NCBI GenBank assembly: GCA_000697055.1
Contig: JNDT01001843.1
Coordinates: 1 to 64,000, forward strand
Length of the DNA stretch: 64,000 nt
Origin: Saksenaea vasiformis B4078
Taxonomy: Eukaryota; Mucoromycota; Mucoromycetes; Mucorales; Saksenaeaceae
Direction: 5' to 3'
Made by a program: the position numbers and the translations under genes. Below are positions 48,833 to 59,872 of this stretch, one piece after another. The notes under the pieces were generated by a model. That model did no database searches, was not told where the DNA came from, and worked only from the letters and a program-made list of their open reading frames with translations. Each line of letters starts with the position of its first letter. Within the stretch, counting starts at the first letter, position 1.

Positions 48833-50516
48833 GCTGTAAAACGAGCGTTCGCTTTTTCGCGATGGTGACTCACGGGTAGAGATAGATTCACATCACACGT
48901 CACGTACGGCAAATTAGACGCTTTTGATTAGTCTACGATCATTCCCCTGGCTGGCATCCCCACGCTAAAAAGCCTGAGAAGAAAAGGTGGAAGGAAACTT
49001 GAAAAGTCTCATGGAAGCGCAAAGAGGAAAAAAAGTGTGAAAATAGGGGAGAGATAACAAAGAAAAGAAGTTGAGAAACAGAGAAAAGATATCAGGCACT
49101 GTGGGATCCATATCTAGTACAATAGAGAACAAATAGCTCGAAACATTCAGAGATAATGAGAGAGGAATGCGTTCGCATGCGAAGGCGTTCCAGATTAGCC
49201 TTGAATCCGACTAAAGAAGTGGAAGCGTGGACTGCTTTGAAGTTCGGTAGAACGCAGCGATGATGCAGCGCATTGCTTTCTCGTAGCAGTAGAAGGATAG
49301 CTAAATCATAAAGTCGCACGCTAAAATCACAGGTTCCGTAGAAGGCGTTGCATTTCGAAGAAGGGCCATGAACCGAAACAGGGCACCTATCATTAAGATA
49401 GAGCACGTTGCTAAACATAACTGGATAGATGTATAAATGTTTAGCAATATGTGAGAATGGTACGATCCATGCTGTGTCTCTCCATCAGGAGGGGTTAACC
49501 GTATATGCATGGTGTGGATGGATATGATTAAGGCATTGCACCGCAGTTCTAGAGATGTTTTTGTAATAGAACAGAATATTAGGGTTATGTATAAATATCT
49601 ATGTTTTGCTGTCATTAGGCTAATTAAGCTTTGAGCAGCCAGTATTAAGCAACGTATGACTGATGCAAACAAAATTATGCACCAAGTCAATGAACGCTTT
49701 CCTCATCAGGTGAAATTTCCTCGATTAAGCTCCCTGGATCTTTGAGTATTTGCTAGAACAGCCTGAACTAGTTGCCGTCTCATTATGTCCTACAATGACC
49801 ATCAACTATATGGAACCAATGTCTCCAAGTAATCCCTAAGAGGTCGGTACTATGTATCCTGCAAAACGTCTATCTTCAACAACTTTACAAGGTACCTCCG
49901 ATATCTTGGAACTGACCGTTCACACGTGAGTGTGGCGAGCCTTGCATTGAACATTTGATTTTTGCTATAGCAGGTGCTGCGTGGACTCACTGTTCAAGAG
50001 GTGTACGTCTCCTCCTTCACAAGATAATCCGCGGGTTCGGCCCTGTCATATGCACCAACGACATGATCTGTCCTGGCTTACAGCAAATCAGTACGCGAAT
50101 GATGGCAGCACTTCATGTATCTATATATATATACACATATAAGAAAGGTCGCTAAACAGAGCTGAAACACTTGTGCATTTTATATTGTATTCAATGTATC
50201 CAGTTTTGTGTGATAAGTATTTTCTAGTGATACGACATTAGCGTTCACTAGGAAGACGACATGACAGTACAGAAAAGGTGTATCATATGGTCAATTTTTT
50301 TTTTTTTGCAACGTGATCTCGGTGCTTCAGGTCAATCTGACTGGCAAAACAATTTCCCTTCATGCCCCTTTTTTTTTTCTTTTTTTGCTTTTACCAGCCG
50401 GGAAAACCAGTGCATTTGCTTATTACCATACCCGCCTCCTCCAGCCACATAAAACAATGGATAGAATCCTCTTGCAGTGAAAGAACATATGAAGATGGTA
50501 TCGCGGGTGGTTGAAT
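48833..50516. other. Intergenic, upstream of THI6
   Basis: About 1.7 kb between the THI6 start and the calmodulin-like gene's 3' end. A purine-rich stretch lies at 48975-49090. Minus-strand frames at 49092-49690 lack features. A small TA repeat is at 50119-50132 and poly-T patches at 50290-50390. Confidence 0.45.
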
Positions 50517-51167
50517 TTATTTCGCGCCCATCATGACCTTAAACTCTTCGAAGCTAATCTTGCCATCTCCGTTCATATCTGCTTCTCGAATCATGGCATC
50601 CAGTTCGTCTTCTGACAATGTCTCGTTCAACGATCGCATCACATTGCGGAGTTCTTCACGGTCAATCAACCCATTGCCATCAGCATCGAACACTCTAAAA
50701 CTTTGTTAACATTATGGTAACTTCCTGTTATCAGCCACATTACCGGAAGGCTTCCTTTAAATCGTCACCTTCGTTCCCAGATTTAATGTTCTTTACCAAG
50801 CTAAGGAATTCTTGGAAGTCAATGGTTCCATTGCCATCAGCGTCAACATCGTTCACCTAACGTTACACGGTAAATAATAAAAGAAACCGGGCGAAGGTTA
50901 AACATACCATATCTTGAAGTTCAGCATCATTTGGGTTCATGCCGAATGACCGGAGCACAACGCCAAGTTCTTTCGCGGTAATGGTGCCGTCGCCATCTTT
51001 GTCGAATAGTTGAAATGCTTCACGGTACTCCGCGATTTGTTCTTCTGTGAGTTGATCAGACTAAAAACGTAGCAAATACAGCCAAAACAGAAAATGCTTT
51101 AGGTAAAGACGCGTAACATTTCCCCCCCCCCCTTTTTTTTAGATATCAAAGAAAATGTTTTTACCAT
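50517..51167 (-). CDS. Calmodulin-like protein, four EF-hands
   Basis: The start codon stands alone in exon 1 (51165-51167), spliced to [20 protein letters not shown] at 51060. Four EF-hand loops are visible: [36 protein letters not shown] and [12 protein letters not shown]. The end is FKVMMGAK. The overall length is that of calmodulin. The first hand is nearly canonical, while linker and third/fourth hands differ clearly from standard calmodulin ([18 protein letters not shown]), so it is either a divergent calmodulin or a paralogue. Three introns have correct phases. The first intron contains a poly-C/poly-T run. Confidence 0.88.
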
Positions 51168-52701
51168 AATAAAAGCAGTAAAAAAGAGAAGGAAGAAACC
51201 TCACCAAAAGAGAATAGGAAAAAAAAAAAGAGTTGTGTGTGTGTCTGTGACTTGGGTCGTACAGAACCAACATCGAATTGACACTTTTTCAATGATTAAA
51301 TACCAGGGCCAGCCTATCCACCAAGCCGATTGAAATGTGTTTCCATAGCATAAAGTCGTCCATTGCTTACATGAATCGGGATATGCGACTGACACAAAAA
51401 AAAATCAAATTCATTCGGGAAGCATAAAGCAACGAAGCGTGGCAAGAACATATGATCATTCTTTTGAAGAGTGATCCCACGGGACGGGACCTGTGTTGAA
51501 ATGTTACAGTTGAAAGATGAATTTGGTTTCCTATCAATCTGCCAATTCTATTGCAATAGGAAAGAAGATATACTCATCAAAAGATGACTCCGTTGTCCAA
51601 ATAGACAATGACTCCAATGCATTAAGCGTAAAACATATGACAGTCATTCCAACGCGGGCCATGCAAGTTCCAGGATAGGCAGAAGGATGCAGGTGTAATC
51701 TTGGGATGGATGATTGATAAGACAATGAGAGACTGCCTTATATATTTATTTCGTCTCCATGGAACTTAGGATAAAAAGGAATACTTATTAACGCTAGCAC
51801 GCACATACACCATTTATGGAGTGGCTTTTCAGTAGCGGGCTCGGCAAAGTTCTATTGGCTCAGAAAAGAAGGATATAATTTACTGCGTCGGGTAATTGGC
51901 AACATCCATATCGGATCAAGGAAGCCGGAACGAATGGTGGAAGTTCAATGCATTTTGTTTAGTCGAATTTTTTTTTTGTGGGACGTGTCCTGCTTATTCG
52001 CCTTTAAATCTATAAAAATTTTTGCGGAATGCAATCGGAACAGCGGGATGAACACGATTTAGTCTACTTATCTACCATGAAAATTCGCACGTAACAATTT
52101 ATGAAATTATAATGATTGGTCGGTGATTTGTTTTATGAAAGGTAAATTAATGGCATGTGGTCTGGATTGTCCCAATCCTCAAACAATGAAGCTTGGTTTA
52201 GGTGCTTCCGTCAATACTTCAATTCAGTTGAACTAGGTCTTGTGCAACAAACTGCCGTACACAAGACTGGGTCACTGACTAATACGAATGGCTATGCAGG
52301 CAAGCTATCCATAAACGTCCTGGTCTCGTTTGCTCAGAAATGTCTCTGAAACTCTGAGCTGCGGGCTTTCTCATCTCTATCGAATCGTGATACACCAGCA
52401 AAGAGACCAATCGTATCGCACTTCAATCCGCTTATGGGTAAGAATACTAATGGCGCCGTTTCAAATATGTATGTCGTGCTTTAAAATAGTTGTCGCCTAT
52501 TGTCGCGCTATCATCATAGGGCCCACCACACATTACCTGTATAGTTACATTTAGTCCATCAATGATGTGAGTAAGAAAGAGCAACCGTAGAAATTGCTCA
52601 AACTTGGTCCGTTACAAGTATCCCCAATCCTGGTCGGTATATCTATGAAATTACCTTCTCTTTTAGCCATAGATGAGAATTGTTCAGTTTGGTAAACCTC
52701 G
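51168..52701. other. Intergenic, no gene recognised
   Basis: Frames at 52155-52349 and 52330-52554 have no supporting feature. A GT repeat lies at about 51234-51244. Confidence 0.45.
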
Positions 52702-52844
52702 CACTATGGGAAACCCGGTTCCTGATCGACTACTTTTCCTAAGTAAAGAGGTGGTCCATCAGGAACTGGGGTGGTACAGGTCCCTGATAGACTATGTTTT
52801 TACTTAGGAAAAGTAGTCAATCAGGAACTGGGTTTTCCATAGTG
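52702..52844. mobile_element. CACTA-like miniature inverted-repeat element
   Basis: The element begins CACTATGG and ends CCATAGTG. Its two 46-bp arms (52702-52747 and 52799-52844) match as inverted repeats at 43 of 46 positions; the three differences are all transitions. It is flanked by TCG on both sides (52699-52701 and 52845-52847), the 3-bp target duplication typical of CACTA elements. The 51-bp centre holds another diverged copy of the CAGGAACTGGG segment. No coding capacity. Confidence 0.7.
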
Positions 52845-54275
52845 TCGGGAGAATATGGAGAAACGCAAGCATAGCATTATCCTGGAAGCATCATGACATA
52901 TGTCTTAAGAATTATGCACAAGAGTAATATAAATAGCAAAATGATGCCATTTACTTGATGTATTTGTCCCTTCCGAGCAGAGTAACTTTCAAGGATCTAG
53001 CATAATGCAGGTAGCAGCATCGATGCTTACTTGGGCAGATCTCTGTCCATCATTTTTTCTTCTCGACAGAATTCGATTTTCCCAATTAAACCTGATGCAC
53101 CAGTCTGTTTTGAGCCTTTACTCTCGTAGCAGATGTTATATAGACAGCAGAGATGCCCTCATTAGACCAAATGTCGTACGTTTCCAATTCATAGGAAATA
53201 AACTCATCAAGAAAAATTGCAACGCACTATTTCTCTTAGTCCCTTCGCGTTCCATAGCACAATGGGCTGTTTGTCCTCATGAAATCATGGGCAGTGCTAT
53301 GATTGACCTTGAGATCATCGAGCTGGTGTACTAAACACCAAGTCATAGCGGCGACAACAGCAAAGGAATCAGCAGCAATGATATAATCTTTATCGCTTTC
53401 AAGATATATTTCATGGTCTATATATTACACGACCCATCTTAGCCTCGTGAAACTGTCTACACGCAATTAGTTCGTTGCAGATGCATTCATATATTCCTTA
53501 ATTCCAGCCTGAAGAAGCTGGCATTGTGTCGAGGAGCGTAAGAAGTACAACCGCTTTTCTCGGTTATCTCCTTCGAATGGTAATCCTTCTCCCTAGTCCA
53601 TCCGCTTTCAGACGCATTCGCTTAAAAAAAGTTGCCCACAAGCCTTACTTGCAAATCTTAGGTAGCTGCGCAGATAAGAGCAACAAGTGACATGTTGATT
53701 TACTCTGGATTCCTCTTCGGAAGGGATTCATCTGATGACTTAGGCGCGGACGTCCAGCATACCATGGCGTCATTCACTGCGAATACTTGATCCCGAGACT
53801 ATGCTGGTCAGCGAGTCGCGTGCTGATATCAAATAGGCTGCTGGAAACTTGGATAATGTCTCGAGAGAGCCCTGGGCAGCACCCAATTGAAAAGAAATAA
53901 TCCAGCGCCGCGACTGGACCATCGTGGGGAAGACCGTACGTATGAAATGTTTCGCTTACATCCCCTGTTCCTGGGCAGCTGGATCCGCGAGTATCTGAGC
54001 CTAAGTGTTGCTGCTGAATGGAGATCCTCTTGCTTGTCATCGTGTACTCTCTGTCCAGCAACGTGTAAAGCGGTAAGCTACCTCCTTCTACTGCTATCCG
54101 TCTCGGGCGACATCTATTTTTAAAGTGCAGCAGATATTTTTGAAACAGCGACACCGTGTGAAATATTCGCGGTTTCAAGATAAGCATCACATGAACCCCG
54201 CTAAACTATAAAGCGCTGGCAGCTAAAAATCTTGGAACTTCTTGTTTCTGTTCTATCTCTTAATTCAACCAAACA
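52845..54275. other. Intergenic, upstream of ornithine aminotransferase
   Basis: No supported gene. The frame at 53005-53334 is open but featureless. Promoter of the aminotransferase gene expected near the end. Confidence 0.45.
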
Positions 54276-55772
54276 ATGTCTCAACCATCTAGCAAGCAAG
54301 TTCTTGAATTGGAACACACCTATGGTGCCCATAAGTATGTATTTATTATTATTATTTTTTTTCAGATTTACAACAGGAGACTAATCTATATTCATATCAG
54401 CTATCATCCTCTCCCAGTCGTCTTCTCCAAGGCAAAGGGTGCATGGGTATGGGATCCTGAAGGTAACAAGTATATGGACTTTTTGTCGGCGTATTCGGCC
54501 ACCAACCAAGGTCATTGTCATCCAAAGATCGTCAAGGCATTGTGCGACCAAGCTCAGAAACTGACACTCTCGTCCCGTGCTTTTTACAATGACGTCTTTG
54601 GCAAGTATGCAAAGTATGTGACCAAGTATTTCGGCTACGACATGGTTTTGCCCATGAACACGGGTGCGGAAGCTGTTGAGACCGCCATCAAGCTTGCACG
54701 CAAGTGGGGCTATGTCAAGAAAGGTATTCCAGAGAATGAGGCTGTCGTGCTGAGCTGCACAGACAACTTCCACGGTCGTACCGTTGGTATCATCAGTATG
54801 AGCACAGATCCCGATTCCTACAGCGGCTTCGGTCCATACCTCCCACTGGTTGGTCCCAAGTGCCCAAAGACCGGACGGGTTATCCGTTACAACAACTATG
54901 AGGATCTTGAGGCTGTCTTGGAAGCGAATGGCAAGAACGTTGCCGGTTTCTTGGTTGAGCCTATTCAGGGAGAGGCAGGGTAAGTCGATATATATAAGGT
55001 TAAGGAGATGAAAATGAATAACACGATTCGCCACGCTTTTTAGCATCATGGTTCCTGATGACGGTTACTTGAAGAAGTGCTACGATCTGTGCAAAAAACA
55101 CAATGTTCTCTTCATTGCAGACGAAATCCAGACCGGCTTGGCCCGTACTGGAAAGATGCTTTGTTCCGAACACGACCAAATCAGACCCGACATGATCTTG
55201 CTGGGCAAGGCCTTGTCTGGAGGTGTCTATCCCGTTTCGGCCGTCCTTGCCGATCGCGACGTGATGCTGTGCATCAAGCCCGGTGAGCATGGATCAACTT
55301 ATGGTGGTAACCCTCTGGGATGTGCTGTTGCCATCGCCGCCTTGGAGGTCATCAAGGAAGAAAACTTGGTCGAGAAGGCGGATCGCTTGGGTGAGAAGTT
55401 CAGAGCCGCCCTCCGCGCCATTGACAGCCCCCTACTTCAGACAGGTAAAAGACGGCAAAAAAAAAACCGAAAAGAAAGACAACGTTTGTATTCTAAGACT
55501 TTTCTTTATCTTGTATAGTGCGAGGACGTGGTCTTTTGAATGCCATTGTGATTGATGAATCCAAGTCGGAACGCACTGCTTGGGAGCTGTGCTTGCTTCT
55601 CAAGTCCCGAGGTTTGTTGGCCAAACCCACCCATGTTAACATCATTCGTTTGGCTCCACCTCTCTGCATCGCCGAGGAAGAATTGATGGAAGGTGCCAAG
55701 ATCATTGGCCAAGCTCTTAAGGACATTGCCACCATGAAGGCGGAAGATATCCCAAATGAGTTGGAACATTAG
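54276..55772 (+). CDS. CAR2: Ornithine aminotransferase
   Basis: Four exons (54276-54334, 54401-54979, 55044-55444, 55519-55772) total 1,293 bases, 430 residues. Features of class-III PLP aminotransferases include [85 protein letters not shown] and the PLP lysine in [19 protein letters not shown]. The enzyme converts ornithine and 2-oxoglutarate to glutamate semialdehyde in arginine breakdown. Length and motifs match the fungal family, with no disruption. Confidence 0.96.
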
Positions 55773-56910
55773 ATTAGATCCATAGTCTATTCTATTCTCA
55801 TCTCATCTCATCCCTTTCTCCCTTTTAAACAACCTTTTTCTTCTCTTTGTTCAATTTGATCCTTTTCGCAGCGGAATAGCCTCATTTCGCTAGGTACATA
55901 AAGTTTGCTGCACCAAAATAAAACATACAGAATCGTTGCCGCTGAAGCCGAAGCAAAGTAGTGTGGGAAAATAGCAGTTCCTCTGTGCAACAGCATGTCG
56001 CAGAAAAACCGGTGCCTGGATCTAACGATCAAAGTTAAAAATGTTCCATGTGATATCTGCGATGAAATCCAACAAAGTTCAAACCCACCCTCCAACGTGA
56101 TGATGCACTTCGTACTCCGCACGACCAACTCTCTGCTCCATTGGTCTCTTGAGGGCTACTGCAAAGCGCGGATCGCCATTTATGTACATCAATCCAGGAA
56201 AAACCATGTAACGGACTTTGAACGGTACGAAAAGCCATAGGGTGTAGGCTAATCGCCTGCCGAACTATCATACGTCAATCTGTCGTTCACTTATAAGGGA
56301 TTGGCGTAAATCGAAACCGAGTTCAAATTTTTTGGATATCCAAGGCACATCGACCATACATTGGGTTCACTGCGAGTGCTTATTTCGTTCAACTTCTATC
56401 TTCTGCAAACAACATCAATGAATGATGTATTGTTGCTGTTGCGTCTAGATTTAGTATAGTGTTGTTTCCGTGATGTGAGTACAGCAATCATTATGTGCTC
56501 TTGTATGCACATGTGTTATTTTTCCTTTTAGTAACCTTGGGTATGGCTGCTTAGCAGCAGGTTATTTTTTGATGATATCGGATGGTATTAATCATGGTAA
56601 TGCTAGATGAATAGTTAACTTGTCAAGTATTCCGTCCGTACTGTAAAAGATAAAGAAATGACGCAAAAATTCCAGTGACCGCAAAGACCCAGGTGCGGCA
56701 GCTTTGTAATCGTGCAGGCCACAGGTAAACAATGATCTTGGTAGTGTTAAGTGGAGGATGCTAATCTATATGATATCGTATTTCAAAGACCGGTGCTAAA
56801 ATGCAGCTGTTTGGAAACGCGGGAACTCCACACTCACTGTCCAAGAATCGTCATAGACCAATGCGCGATTTGTTTTCTTTATTATTATCATTATTATTAC
56901 TATTCTCAAT
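55773..56910. other. Convergent intergenic region
   Basis: Lies between the 3' ends of ornithine aminotransferase and MLH1. Small frames (55808-56271) have no features. No RNA gene recognised. Confidence 0.5.
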
Positions 56911-59757
56911 CTAGCATCTTTCAAAGATTTTGTACAAATCAGATAAGCTTGCTAGACGCGTGATGCAGTTGCCCACGTTGGCGTCAACGAGGCTTGATGG
57001 TGCAATAAAATGGCTCTTGAGGCTCGGAAACACAAGGTGCTGCACCTGCCACAAGTAGCGCTTATGTTGTGTTTCATACTCGGCATCATCAACCGCTTCT
57101 GTCTTCACTGGAGGCTCTGCACTGAACAGAATAGCTAATTCTCGTGCTATTCCTTTGAAACAAGGTTGTTCTTCGTCCCAGTCCACCTACAGTCGATAGA
57201 AGATGAGAAGGAAAGCTAGACCAAAAAAATGCCAGGGATCTTACCTCTGTCCCTAAACGCAACAAAAATAGAGGAAGCTTCCCTATAGTAGGTATATAAC
57301 TTCTTAAAAGCATAGGCAAACTGATCAATCGTCCGTCATCTGATATTTTCATTGAGAAGTATTGCTCCAACATCTCCGCACGAGATACTAATTGATTGGA
57401 GATGATCTATAAATCGAGTCAACAAAAACGCATCTCGTGGACAGGTAAAGCATGCCTTTGCGATATCTTCTTTCGCCTGAAGTCTATCTGGCAAGTTTCC
57501 TTCTTTCTCTTCTGAATCCAATGCAATCATAACACATTCTTCAATGGACACAGGGTTTGTCAAGTAAATGAAACCGAAGTTGTTGAATTCGCTTAATACA
57601 ACTTGGTAAAATAACTCTTCACTAAAGATATTCCGTCATTAGCCACGTTATCTACCTCGATCTAGAGACGCTACCTGACAACGGCATAATTGACTAGGTA
57701 CAGATTGGTCTCGTGCTGTATAAGGCATAATGTATCGTCGACACATGCGACAAACGAATGATTTGAAAAGATCTCGGTCAAACCTAAACGAAGGCGGTTG
57801 AATAAGGCGGTTTCCGAGGTTGCTTTGGACTACCTTTGTGTTCAGACCGTGCAACGTCCTTGCGTAGTGTCAATATGCTTGTCAGGCGAACATCCACTCT
57901 TGCTTTCTTTGTTCTTGATATCCTTGGCTCAATGGGGTGTCTCTGCTGATCGACATCCATGGGCTCTGTCGTTTCTGTGGATTCCCGCGGGCTTGTTGGT
58001 GCACCATCGTCTTCCATACTTTCTGGTAGCTGCTCTTGCATTTGATTACTGGATTGTATGGGACTAGGTGCATAAAGAAACGTGTCCAGCGTATTCATTC
58101 TACTATCTGTCCGGACTTGATTGTATACCGCCACCTTACTACCTGAAGGCCTTGCAGGAGCTACAATTGCATATAAGAATGTTATATGAGCCGAAGTTGC
58201 TCTTATCGAGATGATTCCTTACGATTTTCATCGGGAATTTGGGGTGCCCCTGGAAGTAATGTCTATCAATGCGAGACATGTAAACAGTAATTTCCAAGCT
58301 AAACGAGACAATAGATCGGTTACCTGCGTGTAAAACGTTCTTGAGAAGTTTGCGTTCTCCAGCTTCTCTTGGAAAGCAGTAGCTATAGTGTCGACAATCC
58401 GATCTTCGTTTAGGAAATGTACCTGACAAAACAAACAAATCGTTGTTAAAGATGACCTTGCACTCGATCCATTCTTACCTCCCGCTTCGTTGGATGCACG
58501 TTGACGTCAACGCTCTTTGGGTCAATATCAAGACTGAGATAGACAAATGGATGTCCGCCCTTTGGTAGCAAAGTAGAATAGACATTCTCTATCATTCGTT
58601 TAATCATGGTATTATCCACCGCACGGTCTACAGCAAAAGTTAATATAATTGTCTTAATTGTGTACATCAGCTTACGATTAATAAAAAGAAGCAGATTCAT
58701 CCGCTTCACGTGATAATTTGCATTTGACAGGTATGCATTCATCTTGAATCCTAGATTCGGAAATTCTTCTTCCGCGTGTAAGAGCTCTGATGCCACGGAA
58801 GGTCCATAGAGTTGTCGTATGTTGTCTGCAATGCCAGCGGTGGAGGATGTCTGTATATCCGTTCCCGTCGCACCTTGCTATCAAACCCAAAGTTAATACG
58901 GAGAAAATGCGTCCATTCTCACATACTTTTCTACAAGTGAAGCTGACACTGGAGTTGTGGATGGCATAGCGGGTAACAATATCTAGTATACGATTGTACT
59001 CTTCGCTTGGCGACTTTAGTGCTTTCCGTCGTGTCGGTACGTTGTAAAACAGATCCTCAGCCTAAAACTCTCTTTGTTAGTCCAGCAAGCCTAAGCAAGG
59101 AACATCCCGTACGGTGATTTGTGTGCCATCATTGCCAGCACACGGCTTTGGATCTGCACTTTGTCCTGGGCGCACGGGTACCAATTTTCCATCTGAATAA
59201 TTTGCTCTGACGACAAATCCAATCAATATTCATTTCTTTTCTATCTGACGGTAGCAGGTAAGACCAACCTGAAAGCGCATTGTGAACCACGCGTCTTCGT
59301 AGTGATTGTCACATGGGCTACGTGTGATATACTAGCCAGCGCTTCTCCACGAAATCCATGCGTTTCTATTCGGGAAAGATCCTCAAACTTCGATAATTTA
59401 CTCGTGGTGAAGCGCTCGCAGACTATCGGCATGTCTTCGCGCTACATGATGAAATGGTGTGAATCTACAGCGTAGCATTCGCGATCCCTCCTTACACGTA
59501 TGCCATGACCATTATCTTGTATCTGTAATAATTTAAGTCCACCGTCCTTTACCAGGATCTGGATCTGCGTTGAACCAGCATCAAGGGAGTTCTCAATCAG
59601 TTCCTTCAACGCATTGGCTGGTCGATGAATGATCTAACGCTATCATAAGCATATTGACGCGGTGATCGTTTAGCTGACTGCTTGCCTCTCCTGCGGCAAT
59701 TCGATTGACAACGACTTGATCGAGTCGCCTGATCGTTGGTGGGGGAGTGCTGACCAT
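56911..59757 (-). CDS. MLH1: DNA mismatch repair protein MLH1
   Basis: The start [20 protein letters not shown] leads into AAGE, then [20 protein letters not shown] (the GHKL ATPase Glu/Asn motif), [36 protein letters not shown] and [15 protein letters not shown]. The C-terminus ends [13 protein letters not shown] is the conserved end of MLH1. It is a MutL-family ATPase working with PMS1 in mismatch repair. About a dozen short introns; the first uses a GC donor after AAGE. A Ser/Thr-rich linker lies at about 57800-58130. Its 5' UTR appears spliced (donor ACAG-GTAAGG, acceptor TTTCAG, 59778-59840), placing the leader beside the upstream Fanzor stop. Confidence 0.94.
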
Positions 59758-59872
59758 GATACGAAGGGCTCCGTGACCATATCTGTAACCCTGAAATCCC
59801 CGATTGTTAGACCATTTACGGAAATCAGACCCAGTCCTTACCTGTCATACAAAGTGACGAGTGAGCAGTTCC

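Noticed and set aside
48833..49100. TPP riboswitch upstream of THI6
   Set aside because: I looked for the conserved CTGAGA and the second thiamine-binding block on the transcript strand and did not find them.
53005..53334. 109-codon plus-strand frame
   Set aside because: No recognisable feature; the sequence around it has no promoter or splice support.
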